64,000 nucleotides of DNA. Origin: Flaccisagitta enflata (Eukaryota > Chaetognatha > Sagittoidea > Aphragmophora). The stretch is taken from contig OZ231126.1 of the NCBI GenBank assembly GCA_965153355.1, positions 87,544,001 through 87,608,000 on the forward strand, written 5' to 3'. The position numbers and the translations under genes are program-made. Under the pieces are notes generated by a model. The model did no database searches. It worked only from the letters and a program-made list of their open reading frames with translations, and was not told where the DNA came from. Shown in pieces: positions 47,187 through 61,020 of the stretch (positions are counted from its first letter, which is position 1; every line of letters starts with the position of its first letter).

Positions 47187-47365
47187 TTTTAGTCGCGGAC
47201 ACGCGACTCTATAAGAAGCTTAGTTCATCCGTCCACCCCTAATGATCGGGTTGATGAGTGTAGAAAATCGCAATTCCACACTATCTGAGCTGTCTATATG
47301 GGTTTGGAAGGGGGATGTTACGGCGGGTTGTACGCCCCTGCCCACCCGTCCGCTTTGACATCGTA
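47187..47365 (-). mobile_element. Two-hairpin repeat, copy
   Basis: Perfect hairpin AGTCGC-GGACAC-GCGACT at 47191-47208, then TATAAGAAGC and CATCCGTCCACCCC, and GCCCCTGCCCACCCGTCCG near the far end. The far hairpin is missing. Confidence 0.65.
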
Positions 47366-47556
47366 ACTCCGCATTACTTGTTCTTTCTTTCTCCATTTCT
47401 ATCTATTTCTATTTATTTCCATTCTTACTTTTTCACTTTACTGACTCTAGATCTCTCGCTCCTCCTTTACCTCACATTCTTCAATATCTAATCATGGAAA
47501 CACGGTGCACCTTCAAAACAAAGCGCATACTCACGGTCTGTCACACGCTTTCTTAA

Positions 47557-47676
<120 letters not shown>

Positions 47677-48085
47677 CTATATACACACCCACACACCCAC
47701 ACACACGCAAAAGCTCAAAATGCTAAAATGTTGATCCTCTTTTACTCTTTTCCCCCAAACTTCCTTTTATTACTCAAGAAAATGAATGCAGGCAAAATGT
47801 TTCCCACAGAAGATTGGCATCAGTCTCTACCTGAAGAAGGTCTCAAGAGAAGCAACTAAAAGAAGATCAAAAGGAAAATTGATTTCTGCTTCTTAAAACA
47901 AGAGAGAAAGAAAAAAAACAAGAGGAAAAACAAAGAGGGAAAACAAGAGGAAAAACAAGAGAGAGAGCGTTTGCTATGATATGAAATCCCAGATGGTTTG
48001 TCGCTTGAAAAAGTAAAGACCAACTTTTGTTATTTTTTTTCCTTTATATACCGGTATATCCCAATTTTCCTCACCCCCTCGCTGA

Positions 48086-49082
<997 letters not shown>

Positions 49083-49170
49083 CTTAGGGTGCGCCAACGC
49101 ACCTCTATGAGAGGCTTCGTCCATCCGTCAGTCCATCCTTCACACTCGAGTGGAAAATCGCAGAAGATGT
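49083..49170 (-). mobile_element. Two-hairpin repeat, end fragment
   Basis: Hairpin GGTGCG-CCAA-CGCACC at about 49088-49103, then TATGAGAGGC and CGTCCATCCGTCAGTCC. The stem sequence differs from other copies but still pairs. Confidence 0.55.
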
Positions 49171-49588
49171 TAGAAATCACTTGAAAAAACATCTCGTTCA
49201 TGATTTACGTTATACATCATTATATCCATCACCGTATTGATCCTTGGTTAGGCGAAACAGAGCTTGGGATAGGTCTCATAGAGCTTGGAAGGCAAAGAGC
49301 TAGGAATAGGTCTAGAAATGAACAACGCCATGCGCGCCTTCTTGGCCCGTATGTCCAGTCTTGTTTCTTTATTCAATCTTTCTGCCAACTGTCTTAGTAA
49401 CGCCGCTAGATGGCTATTGCATGCGCATAACCACTCAAATCGCCATCATCGTCAACACCATCACCACTCACATCACTTCCCGTAACATTACAGTTTTTTA
49501 TTCCAATTATTTTTCTCTTCTTTTCGACTTTGGTTTTCGCAACTTCCTTTAATTTTTCATTCTTCTCAATTCCTTACCTCTCTCAACT

Positions 49589-50460
<872 letters not shown>

Positions 50461-50993
50461 CAGCCTCCTCTGAGAGGAAGTTGTCTCGCCTTTTAGCCAC
50501 TTAATTCCGCCAGGTTACCACTAACGTACCCTTTAAGCTTTCTCTATACCTCCTCCACCCCCCCTTCCATCCTCCGCTCTCTCTCACATAATTTTCATCC
50601 TCTTTTTCTTTTAAGTCTCCCATTTTTTGACGCCTTGGCGGGTGGTCCAGATTTTTTTCCCCACAAATGCAGCCATTCATGGCCACCCATAGGATTTATA
50701 TATATATCAGGGAAAACAATTTATAATGAAACGCAACACCTATAAAACGATATCATGTCTCCAATCGAGAAAATAGATAAATACCAAAAGAATTCAATAT
50801 GATTTGAATGAGCAAAAAAGCGAGATAGAAAAGGGGGAAAAAGAAAGGTCGGTATAATTTTACGATTTTTCGCCAAATAGACTAAACACAGAGTGAGAAA
50901 TAGAAGAGGGAAAAAAATTCAAGCGCAGATGTTGTTAAAAGTCTCAGATCACAATAGTCACATGGCCTCTCGGTCACCAAAGAAGAACGTTTT

Positions 50994-51184
50994 TTAGTCG
51001 CATGCACGCGACTCTACAACCGGCTTGGTCCATCGGGCGGTTGGTTGGTCGGTCGGTCGGTCACAATTTACTTTTTTTTATGATTTTTTTTTACCCCATT
51101 GCTCCTGCCCAAATGGTCTAGTGACCTCAAATATGGCCCCTGCCCACCCGCCCGACTTTGATAGCCGTGTATCCGGCCTTGTTC
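50994..51184 (-). mobile_element. Two-hairpin repeat, copy
   Basis: Hairpin AGTCGC-ATGCAC-GCGACT (50996-51013), GGTTGGTTGGTCGGTCGGTC, GCTCCTGCCCAAATGG, CCCCTGCCCACCCGCCCG, and end GCCGTGTATCCGGCC with TTGTT. Confidence 0.72.
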
Positions 51185-52068
51185 TTTTTTTTTTTTTCAT
51201 TTTAAGATTTACTTTTGGTATGATCTTTGAAAAAGCTTGTCAATATGAACTGAGCATTGTGTATTTTGTAGAGACGACGCGAAAAAAATTGTTATAGAGA
51301 GAGCAAAAATAAGAAGAATGACAGTGATAAAAATGAAGGTGAATGTATTTTTGTCGCAGAGGCGAGGTCAGTGACATTTTGGTTCTTATCTCGAACTAGA
51401 GAGTTGAGTCATTGTCATTGATTGTCTTTGTTAAATGAAGATATAAGCGTTCGATCTTAATGCACATTTCATCAAGCCAGAACTCTCCCTACTTTCTCTC
51501 TTTTTCTTTCTGTTATTTCTCTCTTTCTCTTCCACTTTTCCTTTCTCCCTCTTTTGCTCAAAGAAAGGTGCAAACTGGAAACTTTATATATGTACACAAA
51601 CGTTTTAGATCGAAAAGGCGGAAAAAAAAAGGAGAAGAAGAGGAAGAATATATAGAAAGATATAAAGAATAGGGAAATTGAGAATTGAGAGAGATTCCAA
51701 CGGAATTTGATTTGCAGTTTTCACACCAAATTTTTTGGCTTCACTTATTTTTTTCTCTCTTTCTTGATATCATTTTCTCTTATTTCCTTTTTGTGTGTGT
51801 GTATACACTTTCAAACGGTGAATTGAAAGTGAGAGAAACTGAGAGAAGGGGGATTAACTTACACAGAAAAATATGACTACTGTTTGAACAAGAATTTGCC
51901 CCAAGATCTACTTTGCATAAATGCTAGAGAGAGAGAGAGAGAGAGAGACCAATGGAACTGACAAAGAAGTGAAATAATAAGGTCTTAGAGTCAATCATGT
52001 TTTCGATATCAATGTAAATATTGGAAATAAAGATTTTTTTGACAACTTTTTTTGACAAACCTCTTTAT

Positions 52069-52074
<6 letters not shown>
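51185..52074. other. Non-coding sequence, nothing recognised
   Basis: Short GA tract at 51926-51948. Confidence 0.4.

Positions 52075-52147
<73 letters not shown>
52075..52147. repeat. (CT)n microsatellite upstream of the spalt exon
   Basis: About 72 bp, pure, ending about 350 bp before the acceptor. Confidence 0.95.
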
Positions 52148-52149
<2 letters not shown>

Positions 52150-52451
52150 GCAAAGGGTGTGCTCCAATAACCCATAATTCTTGAGTGGTTTTAGAATAGA
52201 TGATTTACCAATATCCCTTTATCGTTCAAATCATGATCCTGAAAATCATCGTTATCATCATCATCGTCATCAACAACTCCATTATCTTTTTTTTTTTCAT
52301 TTTCGTTTAGATCAGCAATTTTTCAATCAATCAATGAAACTATTCATTCATTTACTCAAAGCAATGCCCTCATTGAATCAGTTTGCAATGGAAAATGTCT
52401 GTATATCTTCTCGGTAGATGATAGATAAAAGTCCTTAAAACGTGTATATAC

Positions 52452-52498
52452 TCATAGTCTTTTTTCTCTCTTTTTCCCCTGTTCATTTGTTCTTACAG
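52452..52498 (+). other. 3' splice acceptor with strong polypyrimidine tract
   Basis: About 40 nearly pure pyrimidines (52457-52496) precede the CAG at 52496-52498. This is a textbook acceptor and fixes the left edge of the first visible spalt exon. The reading phase is confirmed by the join to the next exon. Confidence 0.88.
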
Positions 52499-52666
52499 GC
52501 ATTCCATCGTACAACGAGAACAGTCCGATCGGGTTGAACCCCGAAACCGCTGCTGCCCTCCATCGGTCCGTTTCTGACGATCCTTACTACAAACACAGAT
52601 GCCGAATCTGCAACAAAGCGTTTGGAAGTGAATCCGCTCTGCAAATTCACATTCGATCTCATACTG
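52499..52666 (+). CDS. sal: Spalt (SALL-family) transcription factor, internal exon with zinc finger 1
   Basis: This exon encodes the first finger of the first Spalt double-finger pair. Spalt proteins are nuclear DNA-binding regulators, often repressors, in development. The exon is bounded by a pyrimidine-rich acceptor ending TTCTTACAG at 52498 and a donor matching GTAAGA from 52667. It starts with two bases (GC) of a split codon, then 55 codons, then one G. The C2H2 finger is seen directly: Cys codons at 52600 and 52609, His codons at 52648 and 52660, spaced C-x2-C-x12-H-x3-H, with the Spalt signature [19 protein letters not shown] just before the finger matches the family's DDPFFKH. The exon ends inside the inter-finger linker, after the first base of its Gly codon. 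Joining to 61021 restores the Gly codon and a TGERP linker. The phase-1 start requires an upstream exon, which I could not find. No start codon belongs here; an in-frame TTG at 52534 is internal. Confidence 0.93.
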
Positions 52667-52849
52667 GTAAGAACATTTTTAGATTTCTTTTTGTCCGCGA
52701 CGGAATACCATTCCGACGCGGACTATATTTCGAGGCGGGTGGGTGTCGTCGTCGTTGTCGTCGTGGGCTAACTTTTGAACGCCTTGACCAATTTGCTTAA
52801 TATTTGGAGACAAGTTGTACTAGGGTAAGCCGCTTTGCAGCCTATGCGT

Positions 52850-53300
52850 ATGCTATGATCTTACCCACCCAACCGGCCCAACCAGCCTATTAACCTAAAA
52901 TTGAAAAACGTGCATAACTTTGGCAGTTTTCAACCGACCAAACCGACCAAACCAGCCTACCACCCAACTAACCTACCAGCCTTAAAAGTGAAAAACGTAC
53001 AAAACTACAGCATTTTTCAATCAATTTGGTCAAAACTTGATATGAAGTCTCTAAATGGAAGGACTCAACATATGTTTGTGATTCATAAAGATTTTAGCAT
53101 GCTAAATGGCCAAACTGGCCTACCACCTAACCAGCCTACCATCTAAAAGTGAAAAATTGACAAAACTTTGGTATTTTTCAACTAATTTGGTTGAGACTTT
53201 GTAGACTGTCAACGCCATTTGACCATACCGTTTGACAATGCCGTTTGACAACGCCATTTGACAACGCCGTTTGACATCGCCGTTTGACAACGCCGTTAGA
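52850..53300. repeat. Diverged intronic tandem repeats
   Basis: About three loose units with AACCAGCCTACC...AAAAGTGAAAAACGTACAAAAC (52860-53200), followed by about seven copies of a 13-bp unit GCCGTTTGACAAC (53206-53300). Confidence 0.75.
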
Positions 53301-54045
53301 CCCCAGTCGCGGACCTATACTCTTTTTAGATTTTTTAATTCTAGGCTTGCGGGAAATGGTATTGGTTAATGTTTATCGGTATATTGAGTCCCTCGTTTTC
53401 ATATTAATCTATTACAATTATTGTTATATGCTAAGATCATTTTCATCCGATCCCAGTTCCCTCACATCTAAATGTTTGCATTAGGGCCAATACACACAAA
53501 ATCCAACCAGTATTGTTCTTGCATTTTTTTCAATGAATCTTAAAAAGACTGTTTCACTATCATTAGCTTAATATTCATATTCATTTGGAAGTATTTTTGT
53601 TTCCAGCGCCAAATCTTAAATAAGAGGAATGTCACATAAGCATCGTTTAATTTTTTGTGTTTTGATGCCCTTTTTTTTTTTTTTTTTTTTGTGGTAATTA
53701 GGGGGATTTCCACTCTTATTTTGCTCCGCTTTTCCCCCACAACTTACTCTTTACTCTACCTCATGCCCGGTCCTAATCTAATCCTTCTAACTTACTTGCT
53801 TTGGGTGTTTTTTTTTTTTTTTTTTTTTGCATGGTTTCACACAACGTTGCATGACCCATGTTTCAGTTTTATTCACTGTGTCTCTGTCTCTGTCTCTGTC
53901 TCTTTTTGTCTCTCCTTTTATCTTTCGCAGTCTTTCTCTGATCTCACTCAGTACGGTCTAGATCAGTCACAGATTGCTATCTTGCAATTGATATCAAATT
54001 TGAAAAGAGGGAAGTGCTGAACAATAATTTTTCTGTGCTTTAGAG

Positions 54046-54180
54046 TGGAGGCGTGTGGGTTTTGTGTTATGGTGATGTTTTGTGTTATGTGTGCTTAAGA
54101 GTGGGTTTTGTGTTATGGTGATGTTTTGTGTTATGTGTGCTTAAGAGTGGGTTTTGTGTTATGGTGACGTGTATCACGAA
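54046..54180. repeat. 46-bp tandem repeat, about 2.5 units
   Basis: TTAAGAGTGGGTTTTGTGTT starts at 54095 and 54141, with a partial unit before. Confidence 0.8.
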
Positions 54181-54226
54181 GTCTTGTGCCATCCAACCTT
54201 TAAATCTAGTTCTATGCCTACCTTCC

Positions 54227-54231
<5 letters not shown>

Positions 54232-54319
<88 letters not shown>
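54232..54319. repeat. (CT)n microsatellite
   Basis: About 86 bp, pure, intronic. Confidence 0.95.
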
Positions 54320-54321
<2 letters not shown>

Positions 54322-54489
54322 TTTCACTTTTCTGAATTGTATGAATTGATTGTTTCATTCCGCATGAGATGCTTGTATGAATTGATTGTTTCATTCCACA
54401 TGAGGTGACGTGAATCAGATGAAATCATAGAATCCTGGCTTCTGCTTCGTTGATGCTTCATGACGTATTATGTTCTCGTGCGACTGTTA

Positions 54490-54491
<2 letters not shown>

Positions 54492-54547
<56 letters not shown>
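54492..54547. repeat. (CGT)n microsatellite
   Basis: About 55 bp of pure GTC/CGT triplet, a CpG-containing microsatellite. Confidence 0.94.
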
Positions 54548-54882
54548 TCATTTTCATCATCATCGGCTTTGTCTCCATCATCGCCGTCGTTTCTGTTATC
54601 TTTGTAAGGCAATTACGGGGATTTCCATAAGACATAAGGCATACTAAAGACATACTAAAGACATACAAAAGACATACTGAATACATGTTAAAGAGTAACG
54701 GCCAAATGTTTGAAGGATTCAAAGTACTAACAATCATCTGATTTCTTGAAATCGTCTTTTTTGATTTTATTCGTTCAATCTTTATGCGTCATTTTTATAA
54801 AAGTCGATCTTTCTCTTTCGAACTGTATGATGAAATTGCTGGCTCTATGTCTTTCAAAACTCAATGAATAAAGATAACAACA

Positions 54883-55404
54883 GGTCGCCCAAGGGCAATA
54901 TGTGGTCAGCAATACCCGTTGCCATGCTTTGCATGATTGTGGATTGGAGTGAAGGGAAGCAGGGCAGCGGCCCCGAAGGGGACAAAGTCCTGTAGAACAC
55001 AGGGGACTTTTATTCGTTCGTCCGTCCGTCCATCCCTCCCTCCGTCCATCCATCTCAGGCCTAAAATCCACCCTATCAGGCCTAGCAATACCCGTTGCCA
55101 TGCTTTGCATGATTGTGGATTGGAGTGAAGGGAAGCAGGGCAGCGGCCCGGAAGGGGACAAAGTCCTGTAGAACACAGGGGACTTTTATTTGTTCGTTCG
55201 TCCGTCTGTCCAGATTTTAGGCCTGAGAAGGCAGATTCAAGGCCTTAGAGGCCAAATTTCAGGCCTGAGAGGATAGATTTCAGCCCTGGGAGGGCAGATT
55301 TCAGGCCTGAGGGGCCGGGGGGATGAATGAACGGACAAATGAACGAACAAAAGTCGCCTGTGTTCTACAGGACTTCGTCCTTTTTCGAGGCCGCTGCCCA
55401 AAAA
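54883..55404 (+). mobile_element. GGGCAGCGG foldback repeat, copy 4, with internal 176-bp duplication
   Basis: Left side arm GGTCGCCCAAGGGCAATATG, then GGGCAGCGGCCCCGAAGGGG and TGTAGAACACAGGGGAC. The segment starting GCAATACCCGTTGCC at 54909 recurs at 55085, so arm plus left terminus are duplicated in tandem. The right end is CCGCTGCCCAAAAAG. Lies in the spalt intron. Confidence 0.78.
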
Positions 55405-55919
55405 GCTTTAATCCTTCCTTTTCCTTGTAATTATATTTATAGTCATATGTTCCGATTGCAGAAACTGGTTCATTTATTCAAAATCATAATAAGCTTCGAT
55501 TAAAATCAAAAAGCGATTTCAATGCGACTTGTTGTCAGAGATGACAGGTCGCTAGATCAACTTTGAATCCCACCCTGTTCCTTTCTCTCTCTTTTTTTTA
55601 AAGTCTATAGATAGAATAGATATAAGAGGCCATGTCTGTATGTCTTTCTGTCTGTCTGTCAAGTGTTAAGAGGCCTTGTCAATCGGTCTCAATAGCAAGT
55701 TGATTGTGACACAAGCCACTGGGCGCACGTTCTGGTCTTTTTGGCCTTGCTTATTTTTTTGATAAATTTCAAATGAATTTGTTATCTTTCTTATCTTCTG
55801 GGTTGGTTTTTTTTTATTCTATATTTTTTTTCTGTATTTTTTTCTTTCCTGACTCGTCATTTCCGCGATTTTGCAGTCATTCATGCGCGTCAAATCTGGT
55901 TTGGCACAGACCACGTTCC

Positions 55920-56205
55920 AACTCTCCCCCCCCCCCCTTCAGTTCGCTTCCCCCCCCCTTCAGTTGGCTTTCCCCCCCCTTCAGTTCACTTCCCCCCCCT
56001 TCAGTTCGCTTCCCCCCCCCTTAGTTCGCTTTCCCCCCTCTTTCAATTCCATTTAACCTCCCTTATTTCTTCCCGGTTCCAACTCTCCCCCCCCCCTCTA
56101 CACCTTTTTTAGTTCCAACCAGCCATCTCTTCCCATTTCATTCCTCCCCCCACCTATCTCCTCCCAGACCCCACCCCCCGTTTAACAACCCCCCCCCCCC
56201 TTCTA
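55920..56205. repeat. Poly-C-rich repeat
   Basis: Several TTCCCCCCCCTTCAGTTCGC-like units, then further C7-C10 runs to about 56205. Confidence 0.8.
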
Positions 56206-56834
56206 GGACTTACCTCAAGTCTCTTCCTAGTTTTGACCTGCGCGATGTTGCTTCAGAAGTTTCATACTCGAATGAAGAATAGAAAAATAGCGAAGAAAAT
56301 ACAAATTATGGAAATGAGAAAAATACCAAAACTTTGAGTGAAAAAAAACACAACAATAATAAAAGGCGCGGATGAGTTATTAGTATCGTAACTTCGTAAG
56401 TTGGTTTAGACTTTCCAGTTTCTTTGTCGTTGGTTTCAGCGATAAGGTGAATGACTTTTGAATTTAACGGAGACATAGTTTGGTTATATGTAGTTAGACG
56501 CCGCCTTTTCACATCGATTTTCGTCCTGCATAAAAGTAAAACAGCACCGAGACCAAGCACCAAGATTTGTGAATTGAATGGCATTTAAACCAATAGAAAG
56601 TTTTAAAGAATTGAATGATGAAAACTTTTTTTTAATAAAGAGACATTTTAACCAACAGGAAGTTACTAGCAAAAAATCAGAAAGTTGCATCACTTACATG
56701 AGAGATTACCTTCATAGAACATCCCAATCCATCTACTGGACGTTGAAGAAGAAAATCAAACAAAAAGGAGATCAATTTCAATTCTGATGTGAAACTCAGA
56801 AGTGACTTTTGAGAAAACGTCCTTTCATTCTCAT

Positions 56835-56837
<3 letters not shown>

Positions 56838-56915
<78 letters not shown>
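56838..56915. repeat. (CT)n microsatellite
   Basis: About 76 bp, pure, intronic. Confidence 0.95.
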
Positions 56916-56916
<1 letters not shown>

Positions 56917-57363
56917 ACTTTCAATCGCGTTATCTGGACACAAAGTCATCGGTCAGAATTGATTAGACCTTTTGACTGAATGACTAATTAGTCTTCCTCG
57001 GATGACACTTGAATGAGAGGGACAGAGACAGAGAGAAAGAGAGAGACAGAAACAGAGACAGAGAGAAAGGAGAGAAAGAAAAAGCAATAAGGAAAGAAAA
57101 TGAATGTGAAAAAAAAAAAAAGTGAAAGAGACATGGTCACTTCCTATCCAGCCTCACACGCAACAAGAGGAAATCATCATGATACAACCCCCCCCCAACT
57201 ATACATTTTCCATTTTCCATCCATTGAAAGTGGATGTTACCAAACATTAGGAATACATCTATCGTCTATCTTGCCAACACACATGAGAACCTAATTGCCT
57301 TACAAGGACTCTGGTGTGCTTGTAGACGTCCCCCTTGAGAATGACGACGATGACGACGTCGAT

Positions 57364-57395
<32 letters not shown>

Positions 57396-57522
57396 TGACA
57401 ATGAGAGCTTGGAATACGACGAACTTGCAACCGTAAAAATTCAATTAATTCCTATTGCCTAAATTCGAAAGTCTTCAGATGCAGATGATGAAATCGTCAA
57501 AAGAAAGGAAAATATCCATGGA

Positions 57523-57700
57523 AGAAGAAGAACAAGAAGAAGAAGAAGAAGAAGGAAAAGAAAAAGAAAAAGAAAAAGAAGAAGAAGAAGAAGAAGAAGA
57601 AGAAGAAGAAGAAGAAGAAGAAGAAGAAGAAGAAGAAGAAGAAGAAGAAGAAGAAGAAGAAGAAGAATAAGCACAAGCACAAGCACAAGCACAAGAAGAA
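57523..57700. repeat. (GAA)n microsatellite
   Basis: About 145 bp of GAA with AAAAAG variants, then ACAAGC units. Confidence 0.95.
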
Positions 57701-57806
57701 GAAGCAATAGAGAAAGAAGAGAATGAGAATTTTTGAAATTCGCTCAATGCGTTTCCCGTGTGCTATCTCATCAAAATTTTGGCTGTCTTTCCATACGCGT
57801 GCCCAT

Positions 57807-58105
<299 letters not shown>

Positions 58106-58149
58106 ACGGAAAATTTTTTTTAAAAAACAATTACGGACAGAGAGCAGAA

Positions 58150-58204
58150 GAACAAGGCCGAATACACGGCCATCAGTTGCGGACAGGTGGGCAGGGGCGG
58201 AAAG

Positions 58205-58206
<2 letters not shown>
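58150..58206 (+). mobile_element. Two-hairpin repeat, left end only
   Basis: GGCCGAATACACGGCC hairpin followed by GTTGCGGACAGGTGGGCAGG, running directly into a GAAA-rich tract. Lies in the spalt intron. Confidence 0.55.
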
Positions 58207-58535
<329 letters not shown>

Positions 58536-58539
58536 AATA

Positions 58540-59080
58540 GTCGCAAAAAAGTTACATGCTCAGCGGTACCCGATGCCCCTAAGTTAGTGCATGTGGGAAG
58601 GAAATGATGAGAGGGGCAGTGGCCCTGGAGGGACCAATGACCTATGATTCCACGCAGGACAATTTTCTCCCGTTTGAGAAGCTGGTTTGAGGGTCTAAGA
58701 TACTTGATTTGGGGTCCGAAAGGCCTGAGTTGGGGTCTAATTTTGGGCCTGAAAGGCCTGATTTGGGGTCTGAGAGGCTTGAATTGGGATCTGAGAGGTC
58801 AGATTTGGAGTCTGAGAGGCCTGATTTGGGGTCTGAGAGGCCTGATTTGGGGTCTGAGAGGCTTGATTTGGGGTCTGAGAGGTTTGATTTGGGGTCTGAG
58901 AGGTTTGATTTGGGGTCTGAGGGGCCTGATTTGGGGTCTGAGAGGCCTGATTTGGGGTCTAAGAGGCCTGATTTGAAGCTTTGGAAGGGGGGGGGAGACG
59001 GACAAACAGACGGAAACCACAGAAGATTGCCTTATGTGGAATCATAGGTCATTGGCCCCTCCGGGGCCGCTGCCCAAAAA
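58540..59080 (+). mobile_element. GGGCAGCGG foldback repeat, copy 5, with 21-bp array
   Basis: The side arm starts GTCGCAAAAAAG and contains CTCAGCGGTACCCGATGCC. The terminal repeats are GGGCAGTGGCCC and GGGCCGCTGCCC, extending inward over ATGACCTATGATTCCACG. The core (about 58690-58980) is about 13 copies of a 21-bp unit, GGGGTCTGAGAGGCCTGATT plus T, all in one direction. A (GAAA)n tract precedes it. Lies in the spalt intron. Confidence 0.78.
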
Positions 59081-59286
59081 CAGAAGAACAAAGCAAGAAA
59101 AGAAAGCAAGAGAGAACGGGGAAGAAGAGGTGAGAGAAGTGAGACGGGGCGAGATTGATGACCTTGGAAGGTCAAGTCATAGCGGCGAAAATGTAGCGAT
59201 TCATCTTGGCTACAAATTGGCGCCCCAACACGAACGCGTCATCAGTCATTCCACGTGCCAGCCAAAAATAAGGGGCACGTGATACG

Positions 59287-59287
<1 letters not shown>

Positions 59288-59357
<70 letters not shown>
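59288..59357. repeat. (CT)n microsatellite
   Basis: About 68 bp, pure, intronic. Confidence 0.95.
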
Positions 59358-59359
<2 letters not shown>

Positions 59360-59991
59360 TCTCACTGCGGTCATCGACATTGTGCCGATTAAGCCGGTAG
59401 CTCAGAGAGGGAGCAGAGGTGATGCCGGCGAATCTTCGGCGCGTTGACCGGCAGGAGAAAGACTGGATGAAGATGGAAAATTGTTCCATCTGTTCTACAA
59501 TGTAATAACTTAGAGGGAAGTGAGACAGAGACAGAGACAGAGAGATAGAGACAGAGAGTTAAGAGGCTGAGACAGAGAAGATTGCGAGTGAGGGAGCGAG
59601 AGCGAGAGAGAGAGAGAGAGTGTTAAGAAACGCGTTTTCTGTTCTATGAACCTGCTTCGTGATTGGTCAAGCTGGTCATTGGCCTCCATTGCCCATAAAA
59701 GCCGAATGTGAGAACGTCATGTACCGGGAATTATATCATCTCTGTGTGACGTTCTTATTCCCACTTCTTCTTCTTCTTCGTCGTCGTCGTCGTCGATGTC
59801 ATTTTCGCGGTCATTTTGTCATTCTGTCATTCTGTCATGTCACGTTCAATAGTGATGACGTCATGTGAGATAGGAGGAGGAGGAGGAGGAGGCAGGTGGG
59901 GGGGGAGATGAGGGACGGAAGAATTGAGAGAGAACTTCTTACATTTGACAAGCGGACTGGGAATTGAAGAACAAATGAACAATGGTCACAC

Positions 59992-59996
<5 letters not shown>

Positions 59997-60032
<36 letters not shown>

Positions 60033-60210
60033 CAAAAGTGGTTGAGTGATTGATTGATCGACTGATAATGAACAATGTTTGATTAATTAATCGATTGATT
60101 GATTGATTGATTGTCATCGTGTATCCAACCATCTGTATTTGAGGAATTGACTGTTATCGCTGATTGATTGATTAATTGATTGATTCATTGATTGATTGAT
60201 TGATTGAAAA
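59997..60210. repeat. (GA)n tract and ATTG-type repeat zone
   Basis: GA at 59997-60031, then loose TGATTGATTGATTG runs at about 60040-60210. Confidence 0.85.
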
Positions 60211-60967
60211 ATGGTTTGATTTATTTATTGATTGTTAATTTCATCGATTCATCGATTGAATGTGTGAGAACGGTATATTTTACTATGAATGTCTGAGTGA
60301 ATCTCGTTTCCCTTGTTTTACGTTCATTTGTTTACTTATTGCATGGAAATCTTCCCTTATCTTCTTTGTCTTTTTGTTCATGTTTTCTTGTAATCCTTTG
60401 TTGGTTTAGATTTTAGAATATCATTTGAATCTCTGTTAATGTCCCTTCTGTTGCACTTGGCGTTGTATCTTATCCGCTTTTCGTTTTGGTTTCCCTTTTT
60501 TGTGTAGCTTTTTTTTCTTTTCTAATCTTTTTTAAAATCATTAAAACAAAAAACGTCCATTAAATTTCCAATCAGCGTTTGAGTGGGTACTTTCACCGCT
60601 TGACTTGTATCATGCAATTTTGATGATTTTTACAGTTAAAAGCCTCATTGACGTGTGTGCATGTACCATTCTATATCTCCTAACAGCCGAGCCTAACCTT
60701 CTGTAGACAAAAACATTTGAAGAGTAAACCTTTAATGAATATGAATTAATGAAGTCAAACAGTTCAAAAAATATAATCTTTTTTCCTTTTCTCTCTCTCT
60801 CTCTCCATTTTTCCCTCTCTATTTCACGCACTCGCTCGCACTTCCTATATCTCTCTTTCTCTCTCTCTTTTACATTTTTTTTTCTCCATTTCTTCTATCA
60901 TTTTCTTTCCTGTCCAAAAAAAAACAAACAAAAAAAAACAAACTATCCTCTCTTTTCCACACTATCC
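60211..60967 (+). other. Last part of the spalt intron, no feature recognised
   Basis: AT-rich, with pyrimidine-rich patches at 60780-60910 that might serve the distal part of 3' splice-site recognition. Confidence 0.4.
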
Positions 60968-61020
60968 CGCTCTTCTTCTTCTTTACATACACACCAAAAA
61001 AAAATCAATAAAAAAAATAG
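60968..61020 (+). other. Atypical A-rich 3' splice acceptor
   Basis: The last 25 or so bases before the TAG are almost all A, with no pyrimidine tract. The nearest pyrimidine run (CTCTTCTTCTTCTTT) lies about 35-50 bases upstream. No AG occurs between that run and 61019, so scanning from a distant branch point would reach this AG first. The position is fixed by protein conservation and matching phase rather than by the site's own strength. Confidence 0.8.

Noticed and set aside
52534-52536. TTG considered as the spalt start codon
   Set aside because: The frame continues upstream to a strong acceptor, and the protein family has a long N-terminal region before finger 1.
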